Assembly (NCBI GenBank): GCA_002254565.1
Contig: NJEG01000021.1
Location: 1 to 36,030 of the forward strand
Reading direction: 5' to 3'
DNA length: 36,030 nucleotides
From: Candidatus Altarchaeales archaeon ex4484_2
Lineage (GTDB): Archaea > Altiarchaeota > Altiarchaeia > IMC4 > QMZM01
Shown: positions 28,826 through 36,030 of the stretch, one piece after another
Layout: each line of letters starts with the position of its first letter
Position numbering within the stretch: position 1 is the first letter of the stretch
Position numbers and translations under genes: made by a program
Notes under the pieces: generated by a model
Told to the model about the DNA's origin: nothing
The model's input: the letters and a program-made list of their open reading frames with translations, nothing else
Databases searched by the model: none

Positions 28826-28953
28826 TTTGGTTCAGGTACCTATTTGCTTGAATATTATTTAGCTATACTGTTTATACTAATCTATTTGGTAGTTAATATA
28901 TAAAAAAAGTAATGGTAATTTCCATTATTTATGTTTTATTTCCTAAATATGCC

Positions 28954-29865
28954 TTATAGCCCACATTCCTCGTACTTGAGGAGGTTCTCCAGGTTCTTTC
29001 TCACCCTGTTCTCCATGAACTCTATGGTTTCCTTATTTTTCTCGGGCCTAAAAAGATGCCTGTATCTGCCCTGAAGCTTCAGGTATTCCTCCAACGGCTT
29101 AAGTTTATCGATGTCCTTGGGCCTTCCGAGCTTATGTTTCCCGTCTATTATCTCATAGAGTGGGCATACTCCCGTGTCTACGGCAAGCTTGGCTATCTCG
29201 ATGCTTTTCTCTGTAGCTGAGCGCCAGCCTGTGGGGCATGTAGCAAACAGGTTAACGAATGTAGGGCCCTCTGTTTCTATAGCTGTTTTCAGTTTCTTGA
29301 AGGCATCTGTTGCATAGCCAATTGATGCATTGGCCACGTAAGGCGACCCGTGTGCTGCCAGAATATGCACTAAATCCTTCTTCCACTCCTCTTTCCCTAT
29401 GCTTTTTTTCCCGGAGGGGGATGTTGTGGTGTAGGCTCCATAGGGCGTTGAACCACTTCTTTGTATTCCCGTATTCATGTAGGCTTCGTTATCGTAGCAT
29501 ATGTATGTGAAATCATGCCCTCTCTCGAATGCCCCTGAGAGGTGCCCGAATCCTATGTCGTAGGTTGCACCATCCCCCCCTATGGCAATGACTTTGGTGT
29601 TTTCCCCACTGTATTTCAGTGCTGCCTCAATCCCTGAGGCGATTGAGGCCGCGTTCTCGAAGGCTCCGTGAATCCATGGCAGCTTCCAGGCCGTCTCCGG
29701 GTATGGTGTACTTACTACCTCTATGCAGCCTGTTGATTCAACCAGGATAGAATTTCTCCCAGCTGCCTTGGTAATTAATCTCAACGCTGTTGCTGCCCCG
29801 CATCCAGCGCACGCCCTGTGCCCGTAGCTGAAGTATTCCTCCTCAGGTAAACCCATTATAGCCAT
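28954..29865 (-). CDS. porB: Pyruvate:ferredoxin oxidoreductase beta subunit
   Basis: YFSYGHRACAGCGAATALRLITKAAG, GDGATYDIGFGHLSGAFERGHDFTYICYDNEAYMNTGIQRS. Confidence 0.95.
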   Translation of the reverse strand: MAIMGLPEEEYFSYGHRACAGCGAATALRLITKAAGRNSILVESTGCIEVVSTPYPETAWKLPWIHGAFENAASIASGIEAALKYSGENTKVIAIGGDGATYDIGFGHLSGAFERGHDFTYICYDNEAYMNTGIQRSGSTPYGAYTTTSPSGKKSIGKEEWKKDLVHILAAHGSPYVANASIGYATDAFKKLKTAIETEGPTFVNLFATCPTGWRSATEKSIEIAKLAVDTGVCPLYEIIDGKHKLGRPKDIDKLKPLEEYLKLQGRYRHLFRPEKNKETIEFMENRVRKNLENLLKYEECGL

Positions 29866-29869
29866 TTTT

Positions 29870-31045
29870 TCAAAACATCCACTCCACTTTCTTTCCCCTA
29901 TCTTTCTTGGTCATCTCGTGCATTTTTTCAACGTGATCCAGTTTAACATCCCTGCCTCCTATACCAACAATGAAGTCCCTTATATCTGGCCTCTTCCTTT
30001 CGTCATAAAAGAGGGATCTGATTTCATCGAATACCGGGGGGTTAGCGCCAGGAGACACTGCTCTCTCCAAGACAGCTACCCTCCTCGCATTCTTCAGGGC
30101 TTTTTTCAAGGCCTCTTTGGGGAATGGCCTGTATACTACTATCTTAGCTAATCCAACCCTCTCGCCTTTCTCTCTCAGCTTGTCTACTACGACCTTTATC
30201 TGACCGCATATGGAGCCCATTGCAACAAAAATTATCTCAGCATCATCTGTTCTGTATTCCTCCACCATACTATATAATTCGGGTCTTGAGCCATTGATTT
30301 CCACAGGGAATCTTTCGGAGAATTCCTTGAAGACCTCTTCTATGACCTCTATCGAGTTCTCGGTTGCGTCAACCTGAGACTTCCTTAATTCCATGTACTC
30401 TGAGGGGAACCCAATCGGTCCCTGTGTCATGGGCTGCTTGGGGTCGAGAACGGCATGCAGTGGCTTATACGCTGGTAGGAACTCATCCACATCCTCTTTA
30501 GCGTAGGTGTTCATTGACTCATACAGGTGTGTTAAGACGAAACCGTCCATGCATACCATTGAAGGCAGAAGCACCCTGTGGTCTTCGGATACCTTAAACT
30601 GCATGAGTGTGAGGTCATAACATTCCTGAGCGTTCTCTGCATAGAACTGTATCCACCCAACATCTCTGGCTGAAATCGAGTCCTGATGGTCGTTCCATAT
30701 GCTTATTGGAGCGGACATAGCCCTGTTTGCTAGTGTCATACAGACGGGGAGGCGCATTCCTGAGACAATAAAAAGAATCTCAAACATTAATGCAAGCCCC
30801 TGGGATGCTGTTGCCGTATAAGACCTGACTCCTGTTGCCGAGGCCCCCAGGCAGGCGGATATAGCCGAGAACTCTGATTCAACCCTGATGTATTCGGAGC
30901 CTGTCTCTCCGTTGGCCACGTACTCTGAAATCCTCTCCACTATGTGGGTCTGCGGTGTTATAGGGTATGCTGCGATAACACCCGGTTCTGCCAGCTTAAC
31001 AGCCTCGGATATGGCGTGAGATGCCTCCATTATCTTTCTAGTCAT
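29870..31045 (-). CDS. porA: Pyruvate:ferredoxin oxidoreductase alpha subunit
   Basis: AYPITPQTHIVERISEYVANGE, ASQGLALMFEILFIVSGMRLPVCMTLANRA. Confidence 0.95.
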   Translation of the reverse strand: MTRKIMEASHAISEAVKLAEPGVIAAYPITPQTHIVERISEYVANGETGSEYIRVESEFSAISACLGASATGVRSYTATASQGLALMFEILFIVSGMRLPVCMTLANRAMSAPISIWNDHQDSISARDVGWIQFYAENAQECYDLTLMQFKVSEDHRVLLPSMVCMDGFVLTHLYESMNTYAKEDVDEFLPAYKPLHAVLDPKQPMTQGPIGFPSEYMELRKSQVDATENSIEVIEEVFKEFSERFPVEINGSRPELYSMVEEYRTDDAEIIFVAMGSICGQIKVVVDKLREKGERVGLAKIVVYRPFPKEALKKALKNARRVAVLERAVSPGANPPVFDEIRSLFYDERKRPDIRDFIVGIGGRDVKLDHVEKMHEMTKKDRGKKVEWMF

Positions 31046-31048
31046 TTC

Positions 31049-31351
31049 TTATTTCTCCTCCATTATCATTTTGATGCATTTAACCGGGCACTCGTTGGCG
31101 CAGATGCCACAGCCTTTGCAGTAGTCCAGGTCTATCTCGAATTTCCCGTCCTCTCTCTTGCTGATACACCCTTCCGGGCATAACATCCAGCATGTTCCGC
31201 ATCCGATGCATTTATCGAAGTCAACCACCGGCCTCTTGGAGCGCCACGCCCCGGTCTTCAGGTTGGCGGTGGAGCCATTACTCTCCAACACGCATCCGAT
31301 GGTGATTTCCTTGTCGTTAACCTTCAGCTTAACCTTTTCGAAGTCAATCAT
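31049..31351 (-). CDS. porD: Pyruvate:ferredoxin oxidoreductase delta (2x4Fe-4S) subunit
   Basis: CIGCGTCWMLCPEGCI and CKGCGICANECPVKCI ferredoxin motifs. Confidence 0.95.
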   Translation of the reverse strand: MIDFEKVKLKVNDKEITIGCVLESNGSTANLKTGAWRSKRPVVDFDKCIGCGTCWMLCPEGCISKREDGKFEIDLDYCKGCGICANECPVKCIKMIMEEK

Positions 31352-31896
31352 TCTCTTTTTTTCTCCATCGCTTGCTGGTACGTTTCCTCAACCAGTTTCA
31401 CGTTTTTTTCCGCGATGCTTCCGGTGAAGTGTTCCTTCACTGCCTCCATAATGCTTTCTTTTTTAACATCTCCGGTGAAGGCGGAAAATGCCCCGAGCAT
31501 TGCGGTGTTAACTATGTTCCTGCCTAATATCTTGAACGCTATTTCGGTGGCATCTATGGTGTTAACATCCAAACCCTCCAGATCAAGCTCTTTAGGTGTT
31601 TTCTCGGAGTTCACAATGATTTTACCCCCCTCCTTTAACCCCTCCGTGATCTTAACCACATCAAAGAGGCTGGAGTCCAGGACCACTATTATGTCTGGCT
31701 TGTATATGGCGCTTTTTCTTCTGATGAATTCATCGCCTATTCGGGTGAATGCTTCAACCGGGGCGCCTCGTCTCTCCACCCCAAAGCGTGGGAATGCCTG
31801 GGAGAATTTCCCGTCCCTGAATGCGCCGATGGCTAGCAGTGTGGCAGCGGTTACCGCGCCCTGACCGCCTCGTCCATGGAATCTTATCTCCTTCAT
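31348..31896 (-). CDS. porG: Pyruvate:ferredoxin oxidoreductase gamma subunit
   Basis: MKEIRFHGRGGQGAVTAATLLAIGAF, FGVERRGAPVEAFTRI. Confidence 0.95.
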   Translation of the reverse strand: MKEIRFHGRGGQGAVTAATLLAIGAFRDGKFSQAFPRFGVERRGAPVEAFTRIGDEFIRRKSAIYKPDIIVVLDSSLFDVVKITEGLKEGGKIIVNSEKTPKELDLEGLDVNTIDATEIAFKILGRNIVNTAMLGAFSAFTGDVKKESIMEAVKEHFTGSIAEKNVKLVEETYQQAMEKKRE

Positions 31897-32010
31897 TTTT
31901 ATTTTTTTTCACTATCTTGACAGGAAACAAAAATCATAATTATTAATCATGATAATTGATCTATTATTATAATGTACTCCAATATATAAAAATATCCTGG
32001 AAGGGAGAAA

Positions 32011-32268
32011 ATGAAAGCTGTTATATTAAACTATAGGCAGGGTAAAAGGACGCAGTCCACAAATCAATTGATTGTTAAACCAGAGGGTTCATCCAGCAAA
32101 GAGGATGCCTCCAAGCTGTTGGGTAAGAGTGTTGAGTGGACCACCCCCTCAGGCAAGAAGATTGTTGGGAAGGTCACAAGGGTACACGGTCGTAACGGCA
32201 CGGTGATAGCCAAGTTCAACAAGGGACTTCCCGGCCAAGCTCTCAGCACCAAGGCAGAGATTATTTAA
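32011..32268 (+). CDS. rpl35ae: Ribosomal protein L35Ae (eL33)
   Basis: NYRQGKRTQSTNQLIVKPEG, GKSVEWTTPSGKKIVGKVTRVHGRNGTVIAKFNKGLPGQAL. Confidence 0.93.
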   Translation: MKAVILNYRQGKRTQSTNQLIVKPEGSSSKEDASKLLGKSVEWTTPSGKKIVGKVTRVHGRNGTVIAKFNKGLPGQALSTKAEII

Positions 32269-32279
32269 TCTCATTTTAT

Positions 32280-32353
32280 GCCGCTGTAGCTCAGCTTGGG
32301 AGAGCACCAGGCTGAAGACCTGGGTGTCGAGGGTTCAAATCCCTCCGGCGGCA
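32280..32353 (+). tRNA. tRNA-Phe (GAA)
   Basis: GCCGCTG/CGGCGGC acceptor stem (one G-U), CCAGG-CTGAAGA-CCTGG anticodon arm with GAA, GAGGG-TTCAAAT-CCCTC T-arm, discriminator A; CCA not encoded. Confidence 0.96.
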
Positions 32354-32354
32354 T
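32333..32354 (+). repeat. att-like direct repeat, copy 1 (inside the tRNA-Phe 3' end)
   Basis: GTTCAAATCCCTCCGGCGGCAT; exact copy at 32962-32983. Confidence 0.9.
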
Positions 32355-32392
32355 TCTAAGATTTTCTTTTTGTAAATATCAAAAGAAAACAG

Positions 32393-32629
32393 TTACTTTG
32401 GTCGGAGCATTTCCCTGAATTCTTTTACGGTTATTCCGGCATCTCTGAGAATGCTTTTAAGTAGTTTCGGGTGCAATATTCTCTTTGTGTGGTAGGGTAG
32501 AGTAACTCTTTTTCCTTCAGGGTTTTTGTATATCCTATGGCTTCCTGATTGTCTAACCAATTTAAAGCCTAACTTTTTTAGAATCTTCTCTGCTTTTTTG
32601 GCATCTACTCTGGGCAGCTTTTCGCTCAT
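32393..32629 (-). CDS. hicA: HicA-family toxin
   Basis: KAEKILKKLGFKLVRQSGSHRIYKNPEGKRVTLPYHTKRILHPKLLKSILRDAGITVKEF. Confidence 0.93.
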   Translation of the reverse strand: MSEKLPRVDAKKAEKILKKLGFKLVRQSGSHRIYKNPEGKRVTLPYHTKRILHPKLLKSILRDAGITVKEFREMLRPK

Positions 32630-32868
32630 GCTCTGACCTTCAAGGTAGTTAATGCGACATTCTGGACGGAAGGGATTTCTTCTTTTGCCTCAATTCTATC
32701 CCTTATATGCAGCCTCATCGCATCCCTCAGATTCTCGAGAACCTCCTCATAGGTCTCTCCCTGCGTGTAGCATCCCTGCAAGATTGGGCAGGACGCAAAG
32801 TATCCCTCATCAGCCTTCTCGATAATAACCGGGAACTCAAATATTTTATCCACTACTCTTTTTTTCAT
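32626..32868 (-). CDS. hicB: HicB-family antitoxin
   Basis: FPVIIEKADEGYFASCPILQGCYTQGETYEEVLENLRDAMRLHI; ATGA overlap with hicA. Confidence 0.93.
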   Translation of the reverse strand: MKKRVVDKIFEFPVIIEKADEGYFASCPILQGCYTQGETYEEVLENLRDAMRLHIRDRIEAKEEIPSVQNVALTTLKVRA

Positions 32869-32961
32869 TTTCTGATATTATTTAGTATTTATTGCTTAAA
32901 TTACTGACTAATAGGGAGGGTGGGGTTGATAAGGGCAGGAACCGTAGGTGCATGCCCTTAT

Positions 32962-32983
32962 GTTCAAATCCCTCCGGCGGCAT
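32962..32983 (+). repeat. att-like direct repeat, copy 2 (detached tRNA-Phe 3' end)
   Basis: Exact 22-nt match to 32333-32354, 629 bp downstream; no complete tRNA precedes it. Confidence 0.9.
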
Positions 32984-33007
32984 ATCTCTTTTTCTTTAAG
33001 GAAAAGC

Positions 33008-33913
33008 TCACATCCCGCAGATTAGGGGTGTCATATATACCTCTATTATCCCCGCCAGCAGGAGGATGACAGCTGACAGCACCACAAGGTCTATGGAGTC
33101 TATGGTTACGTCTATGAACTCTCCTCTAATCTTGACCCCGTGTCTTGCCACCGCAACAGAGATGATCCCCCCGCCCAGCGCTCCCAGGAAGTAGGCTGAT
33201 ATCTCCGGTATCCCGTGTATGAGGTAGCAAAAGCTTATACTGAAGGAGCCGAAGTAGTTGTAGAGGAAGTCGATGTTTCCCAGGGGAGCGTATCTTATCA
33301 GTGCGTTCCTGATTGCGATGCCAATAGCCACCCCCACGATGGATGCATTGAGTGTTAGGATAAAGATGGCTCCACTCCCATAGAGGAAGGAGAATATTAT
33401 GCAAAAAACCCATACCCTGAAGTTGTTTTCGAGTATGGTGAACAAAGTGTTCGTGGATTCCTGGTTGAATCCTGTCATGTCCCCTGCGGTTGATATTACC
33501 CTGATTCTTTTTATCTCGTTTATCTGGAAGCTGAACAGGTTTTCTTCCATATCCACGGGTAGTATGATGTACCAGAAGGTGTAGGAGACCACCATTCCAA
33601 GGAAAAGGGCTACGAAGAGGGACAGGGCTTTCCCGTGTTCTTTTATAAGGAATGTTTCTTGGTGTGTTTTCCTATGCCTCTTCTGCAGGGAGTGGATGAG
33701 TTTCTCATCTTTTTCCTCCTCCAGCTGCAGGGTCTTGTACATTATTACCACAAGAGGTATGGTTGTGAGGAATATGCTGGCGAAGCTTGATTGGGAGCCG
33801 AAGGTGAAGTATGCCAGGAGTAATCCTATGCTTGAATAGATAAGACCGACATAGAACATGTCCCTGGGTGTTTTCTCAGCCTTCAGGGGGTCTACGATGG
33901 ATTCGAGTACCAT
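33008..33913 (-). CDS. SpoIIM/DUF95-like multi-pass membrane protein
   Basis: Several TM segments; NASIVGVAIGIAIRNA and SFSISFCYLIHGIPEISAYFLGALGGGIISVAVARHG. Confidence 0.85.
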   Translation of the reverse strand: MVLESIVDPLKAEKTPRDMFYVGLIYSSIGLLLAYFTFGSQSSFASIFLTTIPLVVIMYKTLQLEEEKDEKLIHSLQKRHRKTHQETFLIKEHGKALSLFVALFLGMVVSYTFWYIILPVDMEENLFSFQINEIKRIRVISTAGDMTGFNQESTNTLFTILENNFRVWVFCIIFSFLYGSGAIFILTLNASIVGVAIGIAIRNALIRYAPLGNIDFLYNYFGSFSISFCYLIHGIPEISAYFLGALGGGIISVAVARHGVKIRGEFIDVTIDSIDLVVLSAVILLLAGIIEVYMTPLICGM

Positions 33914-34001
33914 GTTTATCGATAAAGAATAGTGTAGATCTAGTATATATCCTTTAGTTTGGTTTCTTTTATTGAGTTATAGAGTATAGTCTTACTTCAT
34001 A

Positions 34002-34037
34002 ATAACCAAGAAATTTACTTCGTAAACTTCTTGTTAT
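34002..34037. promoter_or_regulatory. Long AT-rich hairpin between divergent genes
   Basis: ATAACCAAGAAATTTAC-TTC-GTAAACTTCTTGTTAT: near-perfect inverted repeat with one bulge and one mismatch, 3-nt loop. Confidence 0.6.
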
Positions 34038-34143
34038 CGTGGGAGGTCTTTTTGTTTACTTTATGACTTTATGATGTTATTATCTATTATTTTTTTAGGC
34101 GGATTGTTAATATTTTTATACCTCCGCGCCTAAATAGGTTTCT

Positions 34144-35583
34144 ATGGGAACAGATAAAAAATCAGCAGCCGTTATTTTCTCGCTAACACTCCTGGAGTTG
34201 CTGTTACTCCATGCATTCGGGTGGCTTCAGTTGTTCACGGGATTGCTTTTGGTTTACGTGCTTCCTGGTCTTTCATTAACTCTGTTGTTGTTCCACAGGA
34301 ATAAACTGAACCTGCTCGAATATGCTGTATCAACAATCGTGTTGAGCCTGAGCTTAAATATTCTCACGATATTATCCTCCAACCTCCTGCTGGGTGTTCC
34401 CATCACCTATGCAACTGTAACCACACAAATACTTGCAGTGTCTTCATGTTTCCTGCTGGGGTATCTCTTCCTCCGTTTCAGGTCATGGGATGGAAGCCAT
34501 GCGCTGGGGCTGGGGGTGGGGGGTTGGCAGGTTATTGCCTTAACAGCAGCTCTGCTGTTCATTTCATACACCACATACATGATCCACGAAGACTACATGT
34601 TTCCGTTACACAGCGACGAGTGGCAGGATCTTGCCCGGGCAACGTCTATCATTGAACACAGGAACATAGTAATGCGCAACCCATATCTGAAAGAGGAAAC
34701 ACACCAATTTGATTTGGAAATCGGCTTCAACCTCTTCCTTGCTGAGTTCTTCATTTTGACGGGTGTGGATCCGGTGTTGTTCTACCAGTATCTGCCGGCT
34801 ATTACTTCCTTAATCGCCGGATTAGCTCTTTTCGTATTCGTTTATGAACTATTCGGGGATTTTTATCCAGCGTTCCTGTCGACTGTGTTCCTGGCAGGTC
34901 TTAAGGGAACGATTTTTTTACTCGGCACATGGTTTATGGTGGCTATGTCTTTGAGCATACCGTTCATCTATTTTATCCTGTATTGTCTGACCCGGGCTCT
35001 AAAAGACAATAGCTTACCCTTTTATCTAGCAACATCTGTTTCACTTTTGGCCTTGACTGTGATACACCCTGGCATGGGCTCATTTCTTTACCTGACAGTA
35101 GTGTTATATCTTGCCGGGTTGCTGGTTTACCTGCTCCTGAAGAGGGAGATAGATTTTAGTTTCAGAAAAACATGTGTATGTTTTGCTGGTGTTTCCGTGA
35201 TCTTTCTGCTCCCCCTGGCTTCGTTCGCTTATTCTCTGGGACTGCTTTGGAGGGATTCTCTCCACGAGACCGTCAGGTATTTCTTCACGGAGTTCATAGT
35301 CTTCGGCAGGCTTCTACAGTATGATGGAGTATATGAGCCCCTGTTCCTTTATGAATTCTACGGCCCTGTTGCTTCCGTGTTAGCTGTTGCTGGGTTATTT
35401 TTTTTCGTGTACAGGGGGAGGGGGGGTGTTGTTTCAGCGGCCTTGTTTCTTTCATTGGTGAATCTCGTATTGTACCAGTTTGAAGGCTTTAATCTGTTCC
35501 TGTTTTATGAGCGGACTGTTTATTTCGTGTTGCTTTATTTTGTTATTCTCTCGGGGGCTGGGTTGTTCTCATGGGTTCTATAG
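34144..35583 (+). CDS. Polytopic membrane protein (glycosyltransferase-C-like), probably the 5' part of a frameshifted gene
   Basis: 479 aa with many TM helices; conserved-looking sequence runs to ILSGAGLFSWVL*. Confidence 0.7.
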   Translation: MGTDKKSAAVIFSLTLLELLLLHAFGWLQLFTGLLLVYVLPGLSLTLLLFHRNKLNLLEYAVSTIVLSLSLNILTILSSNLLLGVPITYATVTTQILAVSSCFLLGYLFLRFRSWDGSHALGLGVGGWQVIALTAALLFISYTTYMIHEDYMFPLHSDEWQDLARATSIIEHRNIVMRNPYLKEETHQFDLEIGFNLFLAEFFILTGVDPVLFYQYLPAITSLIAGLALFVFVYELFGDFYPAFLSTVFLAGLKGTIFLLGTWFMVAMSLSIPFIYFILYCLTRALKDNSLPFYLATSVSLLALTVIHPGMGSFLYLTVVLYLAGLLVYLLLKREIDFSFRKTCVCFAGVSVIFLLPLASFAYSLGLLWRDSLHETVRYFFTEFIVFGRLLQYDGVYEPLFLYEFYGPVASVLAVAGLFFFVYRGRGGVVSAALFLSLVNLVLYQFEGFNLFLFYERTVYFVLLYFVILSGAGLFSWVL

Positions 35584-35589
35584 GGTGAG

Positions 35590-35920
35590 GATGGATAAAC
35601 AGATCACGGTAGATGATTATAGGGCGATGAGGTGGCTTTCCACTGTGGCCGGGCATAGGGTGGTGATGGCACATCCCCGGATTTCGGATGCCATATATCC
35701 TGTTAGCGGGAATTATGTGGTCAGCCCGATGTCTCATTCCTTTAGCGGGGTGGATTCCCGGATAAATGACGTGAACCGTTTTTTTCTGGCGAACTGCAGC
35801 GATAAGATGTCTTTGCTGGAGAGGTATGATGTCGACTACGTTTATTTCAGGTTCCGGATGGGGTGTGGTTTTCTGAGGGAGGTCTATAATGATTCCGTCT
35901 ACTTATATCAAGTTAGCTGA
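35590..35920 (+). pseudogene. Likely 3' part of the same membrane-protein gene, in another frame
   Basis: MDKQITVDDYRAMRWLSTVAGHRVVMAHPRISDAIYPVSGNYVVSPMSHSFSGVDSRINDVNRFF follows directly after the stop of the previous ORF and resembles the soluble C-terminal part of such proteins. Confidence 0.55.
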
Positions 35921-35922
35921 GT

Positions 35923-36030
35923 TTATTTGTTCATTGTTCTGTAGATAACGAACATCAGAATCAATCCTATTGCTGCGATGGTTACTATGCTGATTTCGAG
36001 GGGTATGGTGGTTGGGGGTTGGGGTGTTGT
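35923..36030 (-). CDS. 3' end of a partial CDS: C-terminal TM anchor after a T/P-rich linker
   Basis: Minus-strand reading: TTPQPPTTIPLEISIVTIAAIGLILMFVIYRTMNK*; runs off the window. Confidence 0.6.
   Translation of the reverse strand, partial: TTPQPPTTIPLEISIVTIAAIGLILMFVIYRTMNK

Noticed and set aside
32929-32983. Second tRNA gene
   Set aside because: Only the T-arm/acceptor 3' part matches; no 5' acceptor, D-arm or anticodon arm can be formed.

Overview
The window looks like an archaeal chromosome segment. Supporting genes include ribosomal proteins L11 and L35Ae, Spt5/NusG, SecE, FtsZ, a porGDAB cluster, a split NEMF/RqcH-type protein, an ino1 plus CDP-alcohol phosphotransferase pair, a DRG/TGS GTPase and tRNA-Phe. 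Most of it is core gene content, with accessory patches. The main things to check are: (1) RqcH/NEMF split into separate NFACT-N and NFACT-R genes on opposite strands; (2) a grpE-dnaK-dnaJ locus in which the DnaK lid appears deleted and the ORF runs out of frame into a DNA-methyltransferase-like gene, followed by an AbrB/PIN pair before dnaJ; (3) hicBA bounded by tRNA-Phe and an exact 22-nt copy of the tRNA 3' end, like an att site; (4) a complete IS1634-like element with imperfect terminal inverted repeats (TIRs) and a 5-bp target duplication (AAATT); (5) a four-gene uncharacterised operon next to the IS, ending in two tandem paralogous mini-proteins, one of them missing from the ORF track; (6) a repeat-rich coiled-coil gene whose frameshift sits at the end of a repeat copy; (7) a truncated cysteine-hydrolase remnant followed by a hairpin-rich intergenic region. 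All identifications are by eye; no database search was run.
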